Shown here piece by piece: positions 43,513 through 50,774 of a stretch of 50,774 nucleotides of DNA. The notes under the pieces were generated by a model, which saw only the letters and a program-made list of their open reading frames with translations, was not told the DNA's origin and searched no databases. Each line of letters begins with the position of its first letter. Positions within the stretch are counted from its first letter, which is position 1. This stretch comes from Porphyromonas sp. Its GTDB lineage: Bacteria; Bacteroidota; Bacteroidia; Bacteroidales; Porphyromonadaceae. The translations under genes were made by a program, and so were the position numbers. The stretch covers positions 1 to 50,774 of the forward strand of contig JASBZK010000013.1 of assembly GCA_029983505.1 (NCBI GenBank), read 5' to 3'.

Positions 43513-43596
43513 CTTGGTACGGTCGAGAAGATCGTCTCGGTCTATGTCTCGCTCCGGCGCGGGTACGTGCAAAACGATCGCCTTGGTACGCACGAA
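43513..43596. repeat. 46-bp-period palindrome array H (two units)
   Basis: Units 43513-43550 (GGTACGGTCGAGAAGATCG, ending GGTCTATGTCTC) and 43559-43596 (GGGTACGTGC, central GATCG, TTGGTACGCAC), with an 8-nt spacer. It ends 17 bp before the -7 box at 43614, the closest approach in the window. Confidence 0.75.
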
Positions 43597-43613
43597 ATTT
43601 GGGTACCTTTGTG

Positions 43614-43621
43614 GTCGGTGT
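43614..43621 (+). promoter_or_regulatory. -7 box of the tamB-tamL operon
   Basis: TACCTTTG matches TAnnTTTG; the ATG at 43692 lies 70 bp downstream. At the usual -33 distance the sequence is the right arm of array H. Confidence 0.55.
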
Positions 43622-43691
43622 ACACTTTTGGCACAGACGAAGAGAGGGTATAGAGAAAAAGCGGGCGGAAACAGGGATACTTACCGAAGGA

Positions 43692-46600
43692 ATGAAAGAG
43701 GAATCGGAAGAAAAAATAGTCACTCCGGAGGCAGAAGGACACGGAGCATCGTCTCCGGAGCAAGAGACCGGGCATAAGAAAAAACGCACGGTCTTGGGAC
43801 GTGTATTGGCGTGGCTCGGAGGCCTCATCGGGGGGATATTCCTTTTGCTCGTCCTCGTTACGCTGCTCCTTTACATCCCCGCAGTCCAAACGTACATCGT
43901 CAATCTGACGCTCTCCCGTATGGAGGCGACACTGGGGATGAACATTCACGCGGGTCGGGTAGACATCCGATTTCCCGCCAAGATCCGCATCCATGACGTG
44001 ATCGGTTTGGATCAAAAAGGGGACACGCTTGCCGTAGTCGGGAGCCTCTCCGCAAGTCTCAGCCTTTTGCCCATCCTCCAAGGTGGCGATCTCCCCATTG
44101 GAGGCATCGGTCTGGAGGGCGCTCAGCTCGACTACGGGTTCCCCAACGACTCCCTTTTTATCAAAGGACATATCGGCGAAGTAAAAGGGGACTTTTTCTC
44201 CTACAAAATCACGGATCAGGTGATGAACCTCAGCAACATCTCCCTTAAGGACGGGGATGTGTCTGTGGTCGTCCTCGTGGACACCGTCCCGAAACCGGAT
44301 ACGGGAGAGAAGAGCAAGCTCGTCATCTTCATCGACGATGCCAAGATCGAAAATGTAAGGGGACGCTTCTCCACTTCGCCCGACAGCCTGATCGTGGACG
44401 CCTACATTTCGGACGCCAATATAAAATCCGGCGAAGTCAACATCGCCAATCAATACTATCAAGCCGGTCATCTCGACCTGAAAGGCCTGGTGCGAAAGGC
44501 GGGTTCAGCTATCGACTTCCTTCCGCTGCCTTGGCGTGTGGAAGCTGACGGCGATGAAGTGCGCTACGGCGGAGCGGAAGACGTACACGGTCGGATCAAC
44601 CACTTGGTTTACGAGTTGGGCGACGGTTGGGCGGTGACGGAGGCGAGCTTCTCGGTCGACAAAGACAAAGATTATCTCGTTGCCAAGGATTTGGAGGTCA
44701 CCCTTAGGGGAAGCCGCCTGAGGGGAGATGCAGTCCTCCCGTTCGACAAGTGGATTCCGGCGAAAAAAGGCAACGCTTCTTTCGATCTCTCGGGACGCAT
44801 TCTCGCCAAAGAGCTTGAGCGCTTCATCGGTAGTGTGGAGGGCTATCCCTCCGAGCCGATTGACGTGACGCTGAGGGGCGGCGGGGTCATAGACGGGGAG
44901 GTAAAAGCTGCGGCATCGGTGCGGCACGAGAACCTGATCGACCTTACGATTGACGGCAAAGTCGTCTCGCTCTTTGACAGCATCGGCCGGCAAATCAGCG
45001 GTAAGTACGATCTCCGGACGAAAGCCGGCACGATGGGCGCGATACGCCGATTCCTCGACGTGCAGTCCGGTAAGCCAGGGAAGTACTCCTGGACCGTCCC
45101 CGGTGGAATGGAGCTCAAAGGAGACGCCTCCCTCGGCAGGGACAAAGTCCGCGCAGACTTCTTCCTCGACGCCGTACGCGGCGGGGTAGGGGGCAAAGGG
45201 GAGTATGGGCTGAAGAGCAAAGCGTACACCGTGGATCTCAATTTCAGGAACCTTGATCTGGAGCAGTTTATGCCCGGAGACACGCTCGGCGTCATCACCG
45301 GCTCCTTGGCGGCCAACGGTAGAGGCACGGACTTTTTTGCGAAGAGTACGAAGAGCGATTTCCTTTTGAAGTTCGACTCGCTTCTGTACAAGGGGCAGAC
45401 TTTCCGCGACGTACGCCTCGAAGGCGCCCTCGCGGAGAACCACCTCGTCGCGGCTGTCGACGCCGATCACGAGGCACTCCGGATGAATACCCTCGTGAAT
45501 GCCCTCCTCCTCAAAGACAACACCGACATCAGCGTCACCCTCGAAGTGGACACCGTGGTGCCGTCGAAGTTGGGACTCAAGAGCGATGTGATCCGTGGCG
45601 CGCATTTCCGTCTGATGAGCGACTTGAGGACCGACTTCAAAGAGCGGTACGATTTTACGGGGAGAGTGGAGGACTTTTTGATCCAGACGGACAAGGCCCT
45701 CATATCGCCCACCGACACCTACATTACCGCAAATACCGACACCGAGAAAGTGGCCGCGGAAATAAAAAGCGGCGACCTCCTTCTCAGCCTCGATGCACAA
45801 AACGGGCTCAAAGACTTTACGAAGCGTCTCGGCAAAGTGGCGGAAGTCGTCTCCAAGTCACTTAAGGACAGCATCGCCGAGAAGATAGACATGGCGGCGT
45901 GGATGCCCTATTACCCGACGATGAACCTCTCCTTCGAGATGGGACGGAATAACGCGCTGCGTAACTACCTGGATCAAATCCGCATCGGCGCACAGTCCGC
46001 CCGCCTCTCTCTCTCCAGTGTCACCGGCGAGGGACTCAAGGGCGAGGGCTTCGTGAAGATGTTCCAAAAGGACACGCTCCGCATCGACGGGCTCGACCTT
46101 GTGATGAACCAGGACTCCAACTTCTTTTACGCCGTAGCCACCGCCCACAAAGAGCGTTTCCGCAACCAAGCTCCTTTCGACATCCTTGTCTCCCTCACCA
46201 GTAACGTCAGGCGCTCCGAAGCCAACGTCTCTTGGCTGGACGACAAAGGCAAAGACTATATGCGCTTCGGTCTCGGCGTCTGGAACAGCCCCTCCGGCGA
46301 CATCAAGGTGGACTTTACGCCCGAGCCTATAGTCTTGGCGTACAATCCGCTGACAGTGGAGGGAGAGAACTACGTCCTATTCCCCAAAGGCAACAGGATG
46401 CACATCCGTGCCGATATGCGGCTCCGGAGCCCCGGTGCCGGCGAAGTCTACCTCCACGACGAGCCAAACGAAGTAGGGCATCTCCTCAAAGTCAACATCC
46501 GGAGCCTCAAACTTTCGGGTCTGGAGGGGATACAGCTCCTGCCGCAGTTCGCCGGATTGCTTACCGCAGATGCCGAATGGTTCCAAATGGATGAAGGCTC

Positions 46601-48455
46601 TATGTACACCCTCGACGGAGGTCTGAAGGACTTCTTTTTCGAGAAAAAAGAGATCGGCGACCTCCTTCTCTCTGGCGTGGCAAGGCAGGGCAAAGCCGGT
46701 CTCCAAGCCGAAGCCGCCGTCACGATGGAAGACATCAAAGTGGCCGACCTGAAATACTATCAGTCATCCGCAAAAGGCGCAGAGCCCCTCATCGCACTCT
46801 CTTTGGACCGTTTCCCGCTCGAAAAGGCTAACCCCTTCCTGCCGCGCGAGGTCTTCACGCTCTCCGGACTTGCATCGGGTGAAGTGACGAATTACGACGA
46901 AGCCATCCTCTCCGGAGACCTCTCCAAGGCGCAGCGGAAACCTATGCTCGGCTACGTCCAGATATCCAAGGGCGACGTCTTCGTGCCTATGCTCAATGAG
47001 ACCTACCGTATGGACTCCAAGCGCATCGACATCAGGGACGGCTTCGTCAGCCTCAAGGACTTCGGTTTCAGTGCCAATGGTCAGCGCCTCTCCACGGAAG
47101 GAACCGTGGGACTCTCCGGGAGGTACCCCATCGATCTCCGGATACGGACCCACGGGATGACCATCCTTGATAGCAAACCCTCCAAAGATGCGCTCTTCTA
47201 TGGTCTCGTGAACGCAGACCTCAACCTCGTGGCACGGGGTTCCGCCGATGCCCTGGACCTCTCCGGCTACATCGGGATATTGGGCTCGACGCGGGTGACC
47301 TACGCTGCTCCTCAGAGCAAGCTTGAGAGCAAAAACGGCTACAATGATCTGGTGCGGTTTACGGATTTCTCGGACACCCTTTTCGTCGTCAATAAGCAAA
47401 TCAATACCGATTCGCTCACCCTTGGCGGCGCCAATGTCGACTTCAACGTCCACATTGACCCGGCTGCGGAAATCACCCTGATTCTTGCCTCGGACGGCGG
47501 AAATAAGGTGCGGGCGAAAGGCGGCGGTGACCTCCGCTTCAAGATGCCGCCTTACGGAGAGATGCAGCTCACCGGAGCCTACAACATCGGCTCGGGCACC
47601 GTAAACCTCAAGCTCGACCCCATCAGCAAAAGCTTCGTCATCGACGAAGGCAGTTCGCTCGTATGGACCGGCAAAATCCTCAAGCCAGAGATTAATTTCA
47701 GCGCTACCACGAGGGTCAACAGCCGCGTCTCCACGTCCGGCGAAAACGCCCGTACCGTAGCCTTTGATGTCTCCGTCATCGCCGAAAATACACTCGACAA
47801 ACTCAAGCTCCGCTTCCGGACAAAGGCTCCGGAGGATCTCGCCGTCACCAATCAGCTCCTTGCGATGAATGAGCAGGAGCAGACCCGTCAGTCCGTGATG
47901 CTCCTCACCACGGGCCAATTCATCGGCACCGGCGCGGGCTCATTCGCAGTCGGGAAAAACTCGGGTAACGTCCTCGGCAACGTCCTCTCCTCTTTCCTCG
48001 CCTCACAGATCAATTCGTTTGCCGGAGACGCGCTGGACGCTCAGATCAACTTCGGCATCAATGACGCCACGACAGCGGAAGGCGTGGGCACGAACTACTC
48101 GTACTCCATCGCCAAAAGTTTCTTCAACGACCGCATCCGTGTTGTGGTGGGGGGCAAAGTAATGACGGGTGCCGCTGCATACGGGATGGAGCAGACGTTC
48201 ATCGACAATATGAGCCTGGAGTACCAGTTGGACGAAGCCGGCACGCATTACCTCCGCCTATTCCACAACAGAAACTTTGAGAATCTCCTCGATGGCGAGG
48301 TTACGGAGACGGGTCTCGGTTACGTGATGCGCCGCCGCTTCAACGTCCTGAGGGATCTCTTCGACTTCAGGGGGTTGAAAGCAGACCCCCTCAAGCTGCC
48401 CGGGCAACCCGTCCCCAATGACTCCCTTCCCCCCTCCCTTCCTGCAAAAAAATGA
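43692..48455 (+). CDS. TamB-like translocation/assembly module protein (AsmA-like, DUF490)
   Basis: A 1587-residue inner-membrane-anchored protein spanning the periplasm. The ATG at 43692 gives a charged 33-residue cytoplasmic tail and one transmembrane helix (about 39-61). A longer in-frame start would run through the promoter and repeat array and is not credible. The body is a long series of beta strands as in AsmA/TamB proteins, expected to form a hydrophobic groove for lipid or protein transfer. The C-terminal TamB (DUF490) domain is recognisable (about 1350-1587: RTVAFDVSVIAENTLDKLKL, ASQINSFAGDALDAQINFG). It overlaps tamL by 4 bp. Confidence 0.88.
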   Translation: MKEESEEKIVTPEAEGHGASSPEQETGHKKKRTVLGRVLAWLGGLIGGIFLLLVLVTLLLYIPAVQTYIVNLTLSRMEATLGMNIHAGRVDIRFPAKIRIHDVIGLDQKGDTLAVVGSLSASLSLLPILQGGDLPIGGIGLEGAQLDYGFPNDSLFIKGHIGEVKGDFFSYKITDQVMNLSNISLKDGDVSVVVLVDTVPKPDTGEKSKLVIFIDDAKIENVRGRFSTSPDSLIVDAYISDANIKSGEVNIANQYYQAGHLDLKGLVRKAGSAIDFLPLPWRVEADGDEVRYGGAEDVHGRINHLVYELGDGWAVTEASFSVDKDKDYLVAKDLEVTLRGSRLRGDAVLPFDKWIPAKKGNASFDLSGRILAKELERFIGSVEGYPSEPIDVTLRGGGVIDGEVKAAASVRHENLIDLTIDGKVVSLFDSIGRQISGKYDLRTKAGTMGAIRRFLDVQSGKPGKYSWTVPGGMELKGDASLGRDKVRADFFLDAVRGGVGGKGEYGLKSKAYTVDLNFRNLDLEQFMPGDTLGVITGSLAANGRGTDFFAKSTKSDFLLKFDSLLYKGQTFRDVRLEGALAENHLVAAVDADHEALRMNTLVNALLLKDNTDISVTLEVDTVVPSKLGLKSDVIRGAHFRLMSDLRTDFKERYDFTGRVEDFLIQTDKALISPTDTYITANTDTEKVAAEIKSGDLLLSLDAQNGLKDFTKRLGKVAEVVSKSLKDSIAEKIDMAAWMPYYPTMNLSFEMGRNNALRNYLDQIRIGAQSARLSLSSVTGEGLKGEGFVKMFQKDTLRIDGLDLVMNQDSNFFYAVATAHKERFRNQAPFDILVSLTSNVRRSEANVSWLDDKGKDYMRFGLGVWNSPSGDIKVDFTPEPIVLAYNPLTVEGENYVLFPKGNRMHIRADMRLRSPGAGEVYLHDEPNEVGHLLKVNIRSLKLSGLEGIQLLPQFAGLLTADAEWFQMDEGSMYTLDGGLKDFFFEKKEIGDLLLSGVARQGKAGLQAEAAVTMEDIKVADLKYYQSSAKGAEPLIALSLDRFPLEKANPFLPREVFTLSGLASGEVTNYDEAILSGDLSKAQRKPMLGYVQISKGDVFVPMLNETYRMDSKRIDIRDGFVSLKDFGFSANGQRLSTEGTVGLSGRYPIDLRIRTHGMTILDSKPSKDALFYGLVNADLNLVARGSADALDLSGYIGILGSTRVTYAAPQSKLESKNGYNDLVRFTDFSDTLFVVNKQINTDSLTLGGANVDFNVHIDPAAEITLILASDGGNKVRAKGGGDLRFKMPPYGEMQLTGAYNIGSGTVNLKLDPISKSFVIDEGSSLVWTGKILKPEINFSATTRVNSRVSTSGENARTVAFDVSVIAENTLDKLKLRFRTKAPEDLAVTNQLLAMNEQEQTRQSVMLLTTGQFIGTGAGSFAVGKNSGNVLGNVLSSFLASQINSFAGDALDAQINFGINDATTAEGVGTNYSYSIAKSFFNDRIRVVVGGKVMTGAAAYGMEQTFIDNMSLEYQLDEAGTHYLRLFHNRNFENLLDGEVTETGLGYVMRRRFNVLRDLFDFRGLKADPLKLPGQPVPNDSLPPSLPAKK

Positions 48456-50773
48456 CACCCTTCCGCAAGACACGACTTTTCATCCCTCTCCTCATCCTGT
48501 TACTGGCAGGGTGCGCCGTCGAGAAATACATTCCGGAAGGCGAATACTTCTACACCGGCACAAAAATCAACTACAAGGACAAAGCCGAGCCTGCACCGGG
48601 TGGCGACCTCGCAAAGGCCGACCTCACAAAGGTGCTCAGCTATAAGCCCAACGGCTCTGTCTTCGGGAGCAGCAGCATCCGACTGCCTTTCACCTATCCT
48701 TTTTGGATCAATCAAAACATGAAAGACTCGAAGACGGCACTCGGCAGGTGGATCTACAAAAGTTTCGGCTCGGAGCCCATTCTCGTCTCTGCAGTGAATC
48801 CCGACCTCAGGGCGAAGATAGGCAATCAGCTGCTCCGCGAGTACGGCTATTTCTCTTCCACTGTGACCTCTCAGGTGCTGCCTCAAGGTAGGGACTCCGT
48901 TTCTGCCAAGGTGGCGTATGACGTGACATTTGGGCCCGCGATGCTCATCGACTCCATACAGTACAGCTTACCCGCTTCTCTTGGGGACAGTCTCGACCTC
49001 TTTGCCCCAAAGGACAGATTGATTAAGAAAGGCGACCCGTTTGGAGTTCTGACCTTGGAAAACGAAAGAGTCCGCATCTCTTCTGCGTTGAGGGACAGAG
49101 GGTACTATTTCTTTACCCCGGACCTCATCCGCTACAGTGCCGACACGCTGCAAGTCCCGGGTAGGGCACAGCTCATCGTCGGGATGTCGGACAAGGTACC
49201 CCCCGAAGCCTATGAGCCTTGGAAAATAGGCACCGTCACGGTCGAACTCAATCCCCAGGACCGCTTGCAGCAATTCACCGACTCCCTCGACTACGAAGGT
49301 CTGCACCTCCGCTTTGCCGAAAAGCGCCCGCCCGTCCGTCCCGGCACGCTCGCCAATGCCGTCAAGATTAAGCCGGGCGAGCTCTACCACCACGGCAGGC
49401 AGGAAGCCACCCTTGCGGCGCTCTCCGACCTCAATACTTTTGCCTACAGCAGCATCAGTTACACCCCGAGGAGGCTGCCCTCCGGCGAAAACTTCCTTGA
49501 CGTCCTCGTCTCCGCTACGCTTGACCAACGCTACTCCACGGAACTGAATGCCGTGTACAAGTTCAAGAGCAACAACCAGACCGGCCCCGGTCTCGGCTTC
49601 ACGCTGAACCGTAAGAATGTCTTCGGCGGAGGGGAGCTTCTCTCTCTCGAAGCGCGTGGCAGCTACGAGTGGGAGACCCGCCGATCCGCCACCGACCGAA
49701 AGACCACTTTCGGAATCAATTCGTATGCTTTCACCCTCACGAGTGCACTCACGTTCCCGAAGCTGCTTTTTCCCTGGCTCTACTCCCGCGACTTCTCTTA
49801 CCCCAACCACACCAGGCTCGCCCTTAGCGGGACGATTCTTAACCGCAGCAACTTCTATGGGCAGGCGCAGTTCTCGGGCGAACTCTCCTACCGCTTTGAG
49901 CCGAGGTACAACATCCGCCATACCATACAGCTCCTGAGCCTCACTTACAACCACATGCTCTACCGGACGGATCGTTTTGACGAAGCCATTGCCCAAAACC
50001 GCGGCCTCGGACTCTCGTTTCAGAACCAATTCATCCCGCAGATCACTTACCTCTACAATTACGAGTACCAAGACCCGCTCTCTCAGCATTTCCTCTCCCT
50101 CGATGCCTATTTCGCCGAAGCGGGAGGAGCGCTCTCCCTTTTTTATAAAAGAGACCCCGAAGTCCGGTACCAAAACCACCGTTTCCTCCGCGCCCTCTTT
50201 GCGCAGTTCGTCAAAGGGTACGGAGAAGTGAGGTACGCGTACAAGTTCTCGCCAAACTTCACCCTCGCTTCCCGCTTCTATGGCGGCGCCATCTACAGCT
50301 ACGGCAATACCGGAGTGGCACCCTACACCGAACAGTTCTACGCCGGTGGTGCCAATTCCCTGCGCGGGTTCAACGTCCGCAGCATCGGCCCCGGTGCCTA
50401 TACTCCCGAAGTAGAGCTGCCACTCTCTTTCCTTGACCGCACGGGCGATATGCGCCTCGAAGCCAACATCGAAGCCCGGTATAAAGTCATCGGCGACCTT
50501 GAGGTGGCAGCGTTTGCCGACGCCGGAAACATCTGGCTCCTCAGACCGACGGAGGACAAACCCGGGGGAGAATTCAATGGCAAGTATTTTCTCCAAGACA
50601 TCGCACTCTCCACAGGGCTCGGCATCCGCTATGATCTTTCGTTTCTCGTGCTTCGCCTCGACCTCGGGATCGCTCTGCATCGTCCCGACAGATCCGACGG
50701 TGCGTATTTCAATACTTTTGGCACGCCCCAGCTGCCTTTCGCCCTCCACCTCGCCATCGGTTACCCCTTCTAA
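48452..50773 (+). CDS. TamL: lipoprotein TamA-like Omp85 protein
   Basis: A 773-residue Omp85-family outer-membrane protein. Unusually for the superfamily it has a lipoprotein signal (LLLAGC, Cys21), which matches the Bacteroidota TamL variant. POTRA-like periplasmic domains occupy about 25-370, and the 16-strand barrel about 380-773, ending in HLAIGYPF with terminal Phe. The Omp85 loop-6 motif is present as GGANSLRGF. With TamB, which it overlaps by 4 bp, it should form a TAM-like complex acting on outer-membrane proteins or lipids. The stop codon ends one base before the window edge, so the gene is complete. Confidence 0.92.
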   Translation: MTPFRKTRLFIPLLILLLAGCAVEKYIPEGEYFYTGTKINYKDKAEPAPGGDLAKADLTKVLSYKPNGSVFGSSSIRLPFTYPFWINQNMKDSKTALGRWIYKSFGSEPILVSAVNPDLRAKIGNQLLREYGYFSSTVTSQVLPQGRDSVSAKVAYDVTFGPAMLIDSIQYSLPASLGDSLDLFAPKDRLIKKGDPFGVLTLENERVRISSALRDRGYYFFTPDLIRYSADTLQVPGRAQLIVGMSDKVPPEAYEPWKIGTVTVELNPQDRLQQFTDSLDYEGLHLRFAEKRPPVRPGTLANAVKIKPGELYHHGRQEATLAALSDLNTFAYSSISYTPRRLPSGENFLDVLVSATLDQRYSTELNAVYKFKSNNQTGPGLGFTLNRKNVFGGGELLSLEARGSYEWETRRSATDRKTTFGINSYAFTLTSALTFPKLLFPWLYSRDFSYPNHTRLALSGTILNRSNFYGQAQFSGELSYRFEPRYNIRHTIQLLSLTYNHMLYRTDRFDEAIAQNRGLGLSFQNQFIPQITYLYNYEYQDPLSQHFLSLDAYFAEAGGALSLFYKRDPEVRYQNHRFLRALFAQFVKGYGEVRYAYKFSPNFTLASRFYGGAIYSYGNTGVAPYTEQFYAGGANSLRGFNVRSIGPGAYTPEVELPLSFLDRTGDMRLEANIEARYKVIGDLEVAAFADAGNIWLLRPTEDKPGGEFNGKYFLQDIALSTGLGIRYDLSFLVLRLDLGIALHRPDRSDGAYFNTFGTPQLPFALHLAIGYPF

Positions 50774-50774
50774 C

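Noticed and set aside
43214..43777. A 187-codon plus-strand frame across the structured segment and array H
   Set aside because: It runs through hairpins, a palindrome array and the tamB promoter, overlaps the tamB start in another frame, and shows no domain.

Overview
The window comes from a Bacteroidota chromosome, most likely a relative of Porphyromonadaceae. The evidence is a SusC/SusD pair, a HmuY-type heme lipoprotein beside a TonB-dependent receptor, a lipoprotein TamA homologue (TamL type), a sodium-pumping NADH:quinone oxidoreductase, several Bacteroidales-only DUF families (DUF4831, DUF4834, DUF4903-like), and -7 boxes of the form TAnnTTTG instead of E. coli-type promoters. Most coding sequence is GC-rich. 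The susC/susD pair looks poorer in GC than its neighbours in the lines I sampled by eye.

Layout. 1-188: hairpins and no gene. 189-3201 (minus): a five-gene envelope operon of a small beta-barrel protein, a CsgG-family protein, a small lipoprotein, and DUF4810 and DUF799 lipoproteins. 3587-7240 (plus): phosphohexomutase and topoisomerase III. 7233-11281 (minus): a tight operon of SPOR protein, folE, U32 family protein, acyl-CoA thioesterase and dprA. 11599-17633 (plus): nqrABCDEF. 18387-19892: HtrA/DegP protease. 20362-22779: a three-gene ABC importer of the NMT1/SsuABC type. 23070-26226: histidine phosphatase, CaCA cation exchanger, and a zinc/manganese ABC binding protein plus ATPase without a permease. 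26379-32310: DUF4831 protein and biotin genes bioB-bioA-bioF-bioG-bioC, without bioD. 32496-32569 (minus): tRNA-Asn. 32901-33173 (minus): DUF4834 protein. 33585-37065: heme-uptake operon. 37743-43125: susC/susD. 43692-50773: tamB and tamL.

The most striking feature is not a gene. Eight of the nine gene-free stretches longer than about 250 bp carry an array of imperfect 38-nt palindromes separated by exactly 8 nt, giving a 46-bp period. Seven arrays are dimers and one is a trimer. They usually sit a short way upstream of a recognisable -7 box. I do not recognise this BIME-like family. A second family of 123-129 bp MITE-like elements with terminal inverted repeats has three copies at 17698, 18151 and 32774. 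One copy lies inside the predicted 5' leader of htrA. A (GT)9 tract inside the susC signal peptide codons suggests phase variation. An apparent one-base deficit in a poly-A run at the start of the beta-barrel gene breaks its signal peptide frame.

Functionally the window is mostly envelope and energy metabolism: sodium-motive NADH oxidation (Nqr), outer-membrane import (heme receptor, SusCD), outer-membrane assembly (TamB/TamL), periplasmic protein quality control (HtrA), and biotin synthesis. No CRISPR array, complete insertion sequence, phage gene or recognisable defence system was seen.
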